Shown here: positions 33,500 to 43,100 of the stretch, piece after piece
Layout: every line of letters starts with the position of its first letter
Numbering within the stretch: the stretch's first letter is position 1
Notes under the pieces: model-generated
What the model saw: the letters and a program-made list of their open reading frames with translations, nothing else
Databases searched by the model: none
What the model was told of the DNA's origin: nothing
Made by a program: the position numbers and the translations under genes
Origin: Solirubrobacter ginsenosidimutans
Lineage (GTDB): Bacteria; Actinomycetota; Thermoleophilia; Solirubrobacterales; Solirubrobacteraceae
Reading direction: 5' to 3'
Assembly: GCF_027587205.1 (NCBI RefSeq)
Contig: NZ_JAPDOD010000016.1
Span: 111,701-175,700, forward strand
Length of the DNA stretch: 64,000 nucleotides

Positions 33500-34480
33500 T
33501 CAGCGCGGGGCGCGCGGGCCGTCCGGGACGATGTCGCGTCCCGTCGGCTGCAATGCCTCGTCCAGCTCGATCTGCCAGAAGTAGCGCGTGAACGTGCGGC
33601 CCGCGAGGAACTCGCCCACGTGCGGCTCGATCGTCTCCCCCTGCGCCATCCGGACGATCAGCTCGGGGTAGCTGCGCCCCGGCAGCGCGGCGTACATCGG
33701 GCAGGCGAAGGCGCCGCCGAAGCGGGCGTTGATGTCGGTCACGCGCAGGCCGAGCTCGGAGTCGCGGAACATCTGCACGGTCGCGGGCCCGCGGAGCGGG
33801 AGCGCCTCGGCGACCGCGCGGCCGAGGTCGATCAGCTCCGGGTCGGCGAGCGCCGCGCCCTTGATCGACTCGCCGCCGCGTGACTCGAGCATCGTGCGCG
33901 GGATCGCGTTCAGGCACACGCCGTCGCGGTTACAGAGGAGGTCGACGGAGAACTCCGGGCCGTCCATGAACCGCTGCACCATCACCGGCTCCTTGACGTA
34001 ATCGGCGAAGAACGCCGCCTCGCGCTCGTCGGCGCAGGGATGGATCGAGCGCGAGCCGGAGCCCTGGCGCGGCTTGACGACCGCCGGATACCCGTGCGCC
34101 TCCTCCCCCGGCAGCCAGGTCGGCGGGGACGGCAGCCCGTGGGACTCCAGCAGCTGGTGCGCGAGGTACTTGTCGAACGTCGCGCGGCACACGTCGGCCT
34201 CGGGCACGAACGCCGGAAGGTCGGAGCGCGCGAGCACCTCGAGGTCCAGATCGGTCAGCGGGATCACCGCGCTCACGCCGTGCGCGTTGACCAGCTCGGT
34301 CAGGAACGCGATGTAGTCCGGGTGATCCGCGCGCGGCGGCGCGACCCGCACGTCGGCCGCGTACTGGGCCGGCGCCAGCGGGCTCGGGTCCGCGGCGATC
34401 ACGAACGCGTGCCGCGCGAACGAGCTGACGATGTCGTAGCGCTTCCCGACGCCCGTCAGCAGAACGGCGGGGCGGGTCAA
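33500..34480 (-). CDS. ATP-grasp family ligase
   Basis: A 326-residue ATP-grasp protein. The N-terminal preATP-grasp part starts TRPAVLLTGVGKRYDIVSSF and includes VIPLTDLDLEVL; the central domain has YPAVVKPRQGSGSRSIH and VMVQRFMDGPEFSVDLL; the Mg-binding end has LRVTDINARFGGAF. It resembles CarB/PylC-like ligases that join a carboxylate to an amine through an acylphosphate. The TTG start overlaps the stop of the comA-like gene as TTGA, so the two are coupled and probably act in the same pathway. Substrates are not known. Confidence 0.85.
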   Translation of the reverse strand: MTRPAVLLTGVGKRYDIVSSFARHAFVIAADPSPLAPAQYAADVRVAPPRADHPDYIAFLTELVNAHGVSAVIPLTDLDLEVLARSDLPAFVPEADVCRATFDKYLAHQLLESHGLPSPPTWLPGEEAHGYPAVVKPRQGSGSRSIHPCADEREAAFFADYVKEPVMVQRFMDGPEFSVDLLCNRDGVCLNAIPRTMLESRGGESIKGAALADPELIDLGRAVAEALPLRGPATVQMFRDSELGLRVTDINARFGGAFACPMYAALPGRSYPELIVRMAQGETIEPHVGEFLAGRTFTRYFWQIELDEALQPTGRDIVPDGPRAPR

Positions 34481-35265
34481 GCGTGAAAGCGGGTCAGCGT
34501 GTCCGAGCGCAGGCCCAGGCGCAGGCTCTCGACCCCGATCAGGTCGTGCGGGAGGATGTTGCCCAGCCCCACGTCGGAGCCGAAGTGGCGCACCAGCCAC
34601 GCCTGCTGCGAGCGCCGCGGCGCCTCGAAGATCAGCCGCTCCAGGCCGGCCGCGCCCACCAGCGCCTCGACCAGCTCGTCGCGGATCGAGCCGTCCGGCC
34701 AGTACAGGCCCGCGTCCCCGGACACGCGGCCCTCGCACACGATCGCGTGCGCGCCCGCGTCCAGCGCCTCGCTCGCCTGGCGCACCCACAGCTCCGACGC
34801 GGGCGCGAGCCGCCCGTCCTTGGAGCCGACCTCCACGAAGACCGTGAAGTCGCGACCCAGCGACTGGATCAGGCGCCGCTTGTCGCCGACCGGGAGGTCG
34901 AGCGTGCCCTCGGAGACCTCGACGTGGGCGATGCCGAGCCGCAGCAGCGCGTCGCGCAGCTGCTCGATCCGGCCATGGCGCCACGCGAGCTCGGTCAGCG
35001 TCCCGCCGAGCATCGGCGCGACGTCGTGCTCGAGGTACACCGCGAGCTTGGCCTCCAGCGCCTGGGTGACGATCGCGGAGCCCCAGCCGAGCCGCACCAC
35101 GTCGACGTGATTTGACGCGAGCTCCATCAGGCCGGCGGCCTCGACGCACGTCAGACCAGGGTCGACGACGTGGGTGACACCGGTCAGGCGCGGCTTCTCA
35201 GCCCGCTCGGGCAGCGGAATCAGGCCTTCGAGCCCAGCCGCCGTCGGTTGTTGGATGCGCTCCAC
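34477..35265 (-). CDS. comA: Phosphosulfolactate synthase (ComA) family protein
   Basis: A 262-residue TIM-barrel protein of the ComA family, which adds sulfite to phosphoenolpyruvate to make (2R)-phospho-3-sulfolactate, the first step of coenzyme M synthesis in archaea and of sulfolactate formation in some bacteria. Typical segments are GVTHVVDPGLTC, VDVVRLGWGSA, GGTLTELAWRHG, HVEVSEGTLDLP, FTVFVEVGSKDG and the late EAPRRSQQAWLVRHFG...VGLGNI. The GTG at 35265 is the only good start before the conserved region. It is coupled to the ATP-grasp gene and divergent from an NAD(P)-dependent dehydrogenase gene. No other coenzyme M gene is visible, so the product may enter a different sulfonate pathway. 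Confidence 0.8.
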   Translation of the reverse strand: MERIQQPTAAGLEGLIPLPERAEKPRLTGVTHVVDPGLTCVEAAGLMELASNHVDVVRLGWGSAIVTQALEAKLAVYLEHDVAPMLGGTLTELAWRHGRIEQLRDALLRLGIAHVEVSEGTLDLPVGDKRRLIQSLGRDFTVFVEVGSKDGRLAPASELWVRQASEALDAGAHAIVCEGRVSGDAGLYWPDGSIRDELVEALVGAAGLERLIFEAPRRSQQAWLVRHFGSDVGLGNILPHDLIGVESLRLGLRSDTLTRFHA

Positions 35266-35313
35266 GCCCGCACATGATGGCGGGCGAAGTGGTCGGAGCG
35301 TAAGGATCTGCTC

Positions 35314-36024
35314 ATGACGATCGCCGTCCTGCACCCCGGAGAGATGGGATCCGCCGTCGCGGCGGCGCTCCGCCACGACGTGATCTGGGTCGCCGACGGG
35401 CGGTCTGAAACGACCGCGGAACGGGCACGAGCGGCCAACATGACGCCCGGCGACCCGCTCGAGGCCGACGTGATCCTCTCGATCTGCCCACCTCACGCGG
35501 CGCGCGACGTCGCGCGCTCGGTCGGCGCGTTCGACGGCATCTATGTGGACGCCAACGCGATCTCCCCGGCGCGCGGCGCGGAGGTCCGCGCGCTCGTGCC
35601 GAACGCCGCGTTCGTCGACGGCGGCATCATCGGCCCGCCACCCACCCGCGCGGGCACGACGCGCCTGTACCTGAGCGGGGAGCGGGCGTCCGAGGTCGCC
35701 GACCGGTTCGCCGGCACGATCGTCGACGCGCGGATCGTGGCCGACGCCGGCGCGCTCAAGATGGCCTACGCCGCCTGGACCAAGGGCAGCGCGGCGCTCC
35801 TGCTCGCCGCCCACGAGGCCGCGGAGGCCTACGGCGTGGCCGACGCGCTCGACGCCGAGTGGGCGGACCTCGGCCTGCTCACCCGCCTCGAGGCCGCGCG
35901 GGTAGCCAAGTCGGCCAAGGGTTGGCGCTGGATCGCCGAGATGGAGGAGATCGCCGATACCTTCGCGGCGAAGGACCTCCCCGAGGGCTTCCACCGCGCG
36001 GCGGCGGAGGTCTACCGCGCATGA
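35314..36024 (+). CDS. NAD(P)-binding dehydrogenase of the 6-phosphogluconate dehydrogenase/DUF1932 type
   Basis: A 236-residue oxidoreductase. The Rossmann loop is HPGEMGSAVA (7-16), followed by ILSICPPHAARDVA and IYVDANAISP, and the C-terminal DUF1932-like helical domain (KMAYAAWTKGSAALLLAAHEAAEAYGV). It resembles beta-hydroxyacid dehydrogenases with a short C-terminal domain. AAGGA precedes the ATG. It overlaps the LuxR gene as ATGA and is divergent from the comA-like gene 48 bp away; it could act on a sulfonated or hydroxy acid, which is inference from position only. Confidence 0.8.
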   Translation: MTIAVLHPGEMGSAVAAALRHDVIWVADGRSETTAERARAANMTPGDPLEADVILSICPPHAARDVARSVGAFDGIYVDANAISPARGAEVRALVPNAAFVDGGIIGPPPTRAGTTRLYLSGERASEVADRFAGTIVDARIVADAGALKMAYAAWTKGSAALLLAAHEAAEAYGVADALDAEWADLGLLTRLEAARVAKSAKGWRWIAEMEEIADTFAAKDLPEGFHRAAAEVYRA

Positions 36025-37070
36025 CGCTCCCCGAACGCGAACTCCACGGCCTGCTCGAGCTGCTCGGCGAAGCCCACCACGCCGAGAACCGCGCCATGTT
36101 CCGCACCGCGATGCTCGACGTGCTGCCGCGGATCATTCCGGCGGCCTACACGTCCTACAACGAGGTCTCCGCGGTCGACGGGACGCCGCTGGTGGCGATG
36201 GTCGCGCCCGAGCCGTCGCAGCGGATCCTCCAGCAATGGGGCCGCTACGGCCACCAGAACCCGCTGGTGCAGCGCTACCTCGCCACCCGCGACGGGCGCG
36301 CGTACCGGCTCTCGGACGTGATCGAGATGAACGCGTTCCGCGAGCGAGAGGTCTACCACGAGGTGTTCGTGCCGCTCGGCGTGGAGCACCAGCTCGCGGT
36401 CACGCTGCCGGCGCCGCCGCGGCTGCTGATCGGGCTGGTCTTCGCCGATCCCGACGACTTCACCGACGACCAGAGGCGGATGCTGGACCTCGCCCGCCCG
36501 CACCTGATCCAGGCGCACGCCAACGCCGCGCTGCGCGAGCGGCTGCACGACGTGCTCAAGGCGGTCGAGGCGGGGTTGGACGACGTCGGCGAGGCGATCG
36601 TCGTCACCGACGCCCACGACCGGATCGCGTTCTCCACGCAGGCGGGTCGCGCGGCGCTGGCACTCGTCGACCACGGCGCCAAGGACCGGATCCCCGAGGA
36701 GCTGCGCAACACGCCCGCGCCCGCGCACGCGGTGATGCCGGTCGACGGCGGCAACCCGCTGGTGGTGCGCCGGCTGACCCCCAAGGGCGGCGCCACGGTG
36801 TTCATGTTCGAGCGCGGGTCGCGCGGGGCGCCGCTGAGCCTGCTCGCGTCGCTGGGTCTGTCCCCACGCGAGGCCGAGGTGCTGCAGTCGATGATGCGCG
36901 GCAACTCGACGGCGACGATCGCGCAGCAGCTCAAGGTGACGCCGAAGACCGTCTACAAGCACTCGGAGCGGATCTACGGGAAATTGGGCGTCAACGACCG
37001 GATCGCCGCGGTGAGCGCCGCGTGGGCGGCCCTGGACTCCGGTGCAGCGGACCCCTCATCGAACGTCTAG
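36021..37070 (+). CDS. LuxR-family transcriptional regulator
   Basis: A 349-residue regulator. The C-terminal helix-turn-helix is LSPREAEVLQSMMRGNSTAT, then IAQQLKVTPKTVYKHSERIY (about 282-330). The N-terminal 270 residues hold a GAF/PAS-like sensor region (AVTLPAPPRLLIGLVFADPDDF; AGLDDVGEAIVVTDAHDRIAF). The ATG overlaps the stop of the dehydrogenase (ATGA), so it is coupled to it. There is no response-regulator receiver domain, so it probably senses a ligand directly. It might control the divergent comA-like/ATP-grasp pair. Confidence 0.85.
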   Translation: MTLPERELHGLLELLGEAHHAENRAMFRTAMLDVLPRIIPAAYTSYNEVSAVDGTPLVAMVAPEPSQRILQQWGRYGHQNPLVQRYLATRDGRAYRLSDVIEMNAFREREVYHEVFVPLGVEHQLAVTLPAPPRLLIGLVFADPDDFTDDQRRMLDLARPHLIQAHANAALRERLHDVLKAVEAGLDDVGEAIVVTDAHDRIAFSTQAGRAALALVDHGAKDRIPEELRNTPAPAHAVMPVDGGNPLVVRRLTPKGGATVFMFERGSRGAPLSLLASLGLSPREAEVLQSMMRGNSTATIAQQLKVTPKTVYKHSERIYGKLGVNDRIAAVSAAWAALDSGAADPSSNV

Positions 37071-37109
37071 CAGTACGCAATCCTCCGAATTGATCGGCAT
37101 CGGGGGCGT

Positions 37110-37127
37110 GGAGAGACTCGCCTCTCC
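37110..37127 (+). promoter_or_regulatory. Hairpin abutting the start codon of the giant surface protein
   Basis: GGAGAG (37110-37115) pairs with CTCTCC (37122-37127) around ACTCGC, ending at the base before the ATG. The left arm is the only Shine-Dalgarno-like sequence, so folding would hide it. Six pairs is modest, and the role is inferred. Confidence 0.3.
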
Positions 37128-40100
37128 ATGGTCGCCGCTCTCCGCTCGCTGCTCGTCGCGACGGCGCTTCTCGCCGTCTTCGCCACCACCGCCGCCGCGC
37201 AGGATCCCGCCTGCGACCGCAACTGGACCGGAGGGAGCGGCAACTTCAATGAGGCCGCCCACTGGCCCAACGGCGTGCCCGGAACGCAGGAACGCGCGTG
37301 TCTGCCGGCGGGCAACTACACCGTCACGGTGACCGCCGGCACGTCGCCGAAGGGCGTCACCGTCGGCGCCGGGGTGACCGTGGTGATCAAGCAGTTCCAG
37401 TACATCGACGCGCGCAGCGCGAGCTTCCTCAACCACGGCACGGTGCAGCTCGAGCAGAACGCGACGCTCTACGGACCGCTGGCGAGTGACGGAACGGTCG
37501 AGGACACGGGGACGATCCCGGCGGGCAACAACCGGCCGACGATCGTCGGCTCGATCGTCAACTCGGGCACGCTCCGCGCCAACCAGGGCCTGCAACTCCA
37601 GCGCAACGACGGCACCTTCGAGAGCACGGGCACGCTCGCGACGGGCAGCGCGGACTCGCTGCTCAACGGCACCGGCTACACCGACAGCCCGTGGACGATC
37701 TCCGGCAGGGTCAACAACCCCGGCCTGATGCAGTTCCAGGGCGGGACGATGCGCGTGCGCGCGATCACGACGCAGACCGGCAACGCGTTCCGCACCTACG
37801 ACTCCAAGCTCGACCTGACCGGCGCGACCGGCGCGACGGTGGAGACGAACAACACGGTCGACTTGACGACGAACATCCCGGCGGGCGTGACCGTGCGGGT
37901 GACCGGCCGCACCAACGACGGCTACCTGCGCCTGGACGCCGACCACACCAACAACGGCACGCTCGTGTTCGACTCGACCGACCAGTTCCGCGCGACCTAC
38001 CTGACCAACTTCAGCGCCGCCGCGCGGTTGACGAACGCGGGCACGCTGCGGCTCACGGGCGTCACCGGTGCGGACCGCAACGTCCGCATCCCGATCACGA
38101 ACACGGCCGCGGGCACGATCACCGTCGACGCCGGCAACCGGATGGTCTTCCAGAACGACGCGGGCGAGACGATCACCGCCGGCACGTGGAACGCCAACGG
38201 CAACGTCTGGGTCCAGGGCGGCAGCACCGCTCCCGCCCAGATCACGCAGACCGGCGGCACGATCACGGTCGCCAACGGCGTCACGCTGTTCGTCACCACC
38301 GGCGGCCGCTACGTCCACCAGGGCGGGACGACCGCGGGCGAGCTGCAGTTCCAGAACGGCTCGACGATCGACGCCTCCGGGCCGGGCGCCGCGACCTACC
38401 ACGTCGTCGGCTACGTCACGCTGGCGGGCAACGTCAACGCGGCCGGCACGATCAACCTCGAGGCCGCCGGCGGCCAGCCCGCGAACCTGACGCTGACCGC
38501 GCCGTCGACGATGGCGGGCCGGATGACGTTCACCACCGGCGGCGCCAACGCGCAGGACACCGAGATCAACGGCGGCCAGCGGTTGACCGTCACCGGGCGG
38601 ATCGACGTCCTGCGCGGCCAGGGCGGGACGCGCCACTTCAAGCTCCCGCTGACGCTCGCGGCCACCGGCCAGTTCAACGTCGAGGCGCTCACGACCGCTC
38701 TGCTCGACGGCAACGACACGTACGCCAGCACGATCGCCGGCACGCTGACCGTCGCCGGCGGCGCGTACTTCGGCGTGCGGTCCGGAACCCAGACCGTCAC
38801 GCAGACCGGCGGGACGATCAACGGCGCGGGCGCCTTCAGCATCGAGAACCTCAACGCCTTCGTGCACCAGGGCGGGACCGTCCCGGGCGAGCTGGCGCTG
38901 CAGAACGGCGCCTCGCTCGACCCGTCAGGACCCGGCGCGGCGGCGTACCACGTGGTCGGCAATGCCACCCTCGCGGGCGACGTCAACGCCGCGGCGACGA
39001 TCACCGCCGAAGCCGCCGGCGGTCAGCCGGCTCAGCTGGCGCTGAACGCGCCGCGCACGGTGGCCGGCCGGATCATCCTCACCACGACCGGCCCCAACGC
39101 GCAGGACACCATCGTCACCGGCACGGGGCGGCTGACCGTCACCGGCCGCGTCGACGTCCAGAAGGGCGTCGGCGGCATCCGCCACTTCGCCGTCCCGCTG
39201 ACGGTCCCCGCCGGCGGGCAATTCAACGTCGGGGCGGACGCGACCGTCTATGTCAACGGCAACGGCAACACGCTCGACCACCAGCTGGCCGGCAACGTGA
39301 CCGTCGCGGCCGGCGGCCTGCTGCTGTTCCGCGTCGCGACCCAGACCGTCACCCAGACCGCCGGCACGATCACCGCGACGGGAACGTTCAACGTCGAGGG
39401 CAACACGTTCGTGCACCAGGGCGGCAACGTCGTCGGCCGGGTCACGGTCTCCAGCAGCGGCCTGCGCGGCCGGCTCGACCCCTCGGGGCCTGGCACCGCG
39501 GCCTACCTGATCGCCAACTCGGTGAACCTGATCGCCGACGTCAGCGCCGACGCCGAGCTCGACCTCGGCACCAACACCGTCGGCGGCCAGATCTACGTCC
39601 CCGAGCGCGACGTGACCAACCGGGGCACGATCCAGGTCGGGCAGGAAAACTCGCAATACGGCGGCACGCTGTCCGACGACGGCCAGCCCTACACGCTGAC
39701 GAACGCGGGCTCGATCACCGCGGCCAAGGGGACTCCACACACGCTGAACCTGCGGGTGGTCAACACCGGCACGCTGACCGCCAATGACGGCTTCGGCGGC
39801 ATCGCGTCGTTCACCGACAAGCCGCTGATCACCAACAGCGGCGGCACGGTGACGATCAACAAGACCTACCTCACGACCTGGCGCGGCTACACGCAGACCA
39901 GCGGCCTCACCGACATCATCGACGGGTCGCTCGGCAGCCCCCGCATCCCGGCCGACATCCAGATCCTGGGCGGGCGCCTGCGCGGCACGGGCGTCATCAC
40001 GGGCCCGGTCACCAACGCCGGGACGGTCGAGGTCGGCCGCGCGGGCACCTACGGCAAGCTGGCGATCAACGACGTCTTCGACCAGATCGTGCGCGTGGCC

Positions 40101-43100
40101 GCGTCGTACACCCAGACCCCGACGGGCCGGCTCGCGGTCGACATCGGCGGCACGGCCGCCGGCACGAGCTTCGACCAGCTGACGGTCCAGGGCCCGGCGA
40201 CGTTCGACGGGGCGCTCGACGTCGCCACCGCGGCCGGCTACACGCCCACGCCGAACGTCGACAAGTACCGGGTCGTGCTGTCCGAGACCCGCACGAAGGA
40301 GTTCGCCAACCTCACCGGCGGGCGCTTCTACACGCTCTCGCACGACACCACGGGTGCCCTGCTGACCGGGCGCGTCGCGCCGCCGCCCGCGTCCGAGCTG
40401 ACGATCGGCGACGCCCACGCGCTCGAGGGCGCCGGACCGCTGACGTTCACCGTCACGCTGTCGAAGGCCTCGACCGACCCCGTGACCGTGGACTGGACGA
40501 CCGAGGACGACACGGCGGCCGCGGGCGCCGACTACACCGCCAGCTCGGGCACGCTGACCTTCCCGGCGGGAACCACCACGCAGACGCTGACCGTCCCGGT
40601 CGTCAATGACGCAACCGTCGAGGGCGTCAAACAGCTGCTCCTGCGCCTCCGGCATCCGGTCAATGCCACGCTCGACGTCGCGACCGGCATCGGGCGCATC
40701 GAGCCGGACGACGTCGGCATCACCAACCGCGCGCCGACGAGCGTCGGCGTCGCCGGCAACGCCACGATCGTCGTCACCGGCGGCGGGTTCGGCGCCGGCA
40801 CGACCGCCAAGCTGGTTCGCGCCGGCGAGGCCGACCGCGCGGGGACGATCACCTCAGGACCCGAGAACGGCTCGAAGTTCGCGGTCCGCTTCGACATGCG
40901 CGGCGCGACCCAGGGTCAGTGGCTGCTCGTCGTGACCGCACCGACCGGCAGCGCGAACACGCCGATCACCGTCCAGAGCGGCGCCTCGGCGCTGTACTCG
41001 ACGCTCAGCGTCCCCAGCTCGCTGCGCTACGGCTGGGTCGGCCGCGCGATCCTGTCGCTGCGCAACGCGGGCGCCAACGACGTCGGGATCGAGATGGTCC
41101 GGTTCGTCGGCAAGGACCTGAAGGTGCGCGCGGTCGGGGCGACCGAGTTCAGCGACCGCCTGTCGGTCACCGATCTCGGCGACGCCGAGACGATCCCGGC
41201 GCTCTCGACCCGGACCGTCGTCGTCGAGGTCCTCTCGACGACCACGGTCGGCCACGCGTTCATGGGCCTCGACGCCGAGGTCTACCCCAGCGGCTACCTG
41301 TCGGAGACGATCGCGGGCAGCGACCCGGACCCGGGTACCGGTTCGATCTCGGGCCATGTGACGAACGCCGCGGGCGCTCCCGTCCGAGGCCTGCGCGTCA
41401 ACGCGGTCAACGGCCCGCGCTCGGCCTCGACGGTCACCGACGGCTCCGGCGCGTACACGCTCAAGCCGCTCAAGCCCGGCAGCTACGCGGTTGAGGCGGG
41501 CGGCGCCAAGAGCTCCGCGACGGTCAACGAGAACGCGCGCACGGTCGACCTGACGACCGGCGTCGCCGACCTCTCCGGGACCGTCGGCAAGGGCGACGCG
41601 ATCCTCGCGCTGCTCGCGGACGGCAAGGCCGTGGCCACGACCGCGGCGGACGCGACCGGCGGCTTCCGCTTCCGCGTCGCCAAGCCCGGCACCTACACGC
41701 TGGTGGCCGACTCCCCCAGCAGCGGGCGCGCGAGCCGGACGGTGACCGTCGCGGCGGGCGTCGACCAGCCGGGACTGTCGCTCACGCTCGGGACGCGAGC
41801 GCTGAACGTGACCGCGGGCAACGGCGCGAAGGTGCGCGTGTGGCCGGCCGGCGAGCAGGATCTGCCGTCCGAGCGGACCGCGGGAGCCGGCGGGGTCGCC
41901 GCGTTCACCGGCCTGCCGGCGGGGGCATTGACCGTCGAGGCGCGAGCGGCCGGCAAGGCGCCGGCGCGCACCACCGTCGCCGCGGGAGCGACCGCCGTCA
42001 CGGTCACCCCGGCCGCCGCGACGTCGATCGCGGGCCGCGTCACCGCCGCCGGCGCGCCGGTCGAGACCGCGCTCGTCGTCGCGACGGCGCCGACGGGCGG
42101 CGAGCAGCACGTCGCGGTCACAGGCGCCGACGGCCGCTACACGATCGGCGAGCTGCCCGCCGGCACCTACGACGTGTGGGTGCTCGGGCCTGCGTATGCG
42201 CCGCTGGTCAAGCGCGGGATCGCGACCGGGACCACCACCGCGGATGCCGCGGTCGTGACCACGGGCGCCTCGCTCGACGTCAAGGTCGGCACCGGGCGGG
42301 TCGGGGCGATCGTCCAGGCGATCGATCCGGCGACGCGGGTCATCGTGGCGTCGGCCGCGACCGCCGAGCTCGCCGCCACGGCCACGCTCAGCCCGCTGCC
42401 GGCGGGCACGTACTCGATCGAGGCGGGCGGCGCCAAGGCGCAGACCGTCACCGTCGGAGGCGGTGGGGCGAAGGCGGCCCGCGCGGCGGCGTACGCGGGG
42501 GTCACGCTCGACGAGGACGGCTACCCGGTCGTCGCCGATCCCGAGCCCGACCCGGCCTACGAGGCGTACTACGAGCCGTGGAGCCTGCTCAAGGCGCCGC
42601 AGCCCAACGAGAAGGACCGCCTGCACTGGGACGACGTCGACGCCGACTACCCCGGCCCCTGCCCGACGGCGGACCGGCTCTTCGACACGATCCTGCTCAA
42701 GCAGAAGATCAAGGTCAAGGCGTTCCAGCGCTGGATCGACGCGTGGAACGCCGCGGGCGAGGGCAACGCCGCGGACGTCGGGCTGTACCTGTCCAAGAGC
42801 GCGCTGCTCGGGGCGAACATGGCGGCGACGATCGCCTTGATGGGCAAGGCGCCCGCGGGCGTGAACCCGCTGGTCGCCTCGGTCGCCCAGACCCAGGCGA
42901 ACATGCTCGGGACGATCGCGACGAACTTCGCCGGTCAGGGCTCGCAGTTCTCGTTCGCCGACGCGGCCGGGATGTTCAAGGACATGGTCGACATCCTCGC
43001 CGTCGCCGAGGCCGAGGAGCTCGGCAAGGCCAGCGAGCTCTCCTACCTGTCCTCGACGATCAGCATGCTCAAAGGCCTGATCGAGCTCAGCGACGAGCTG

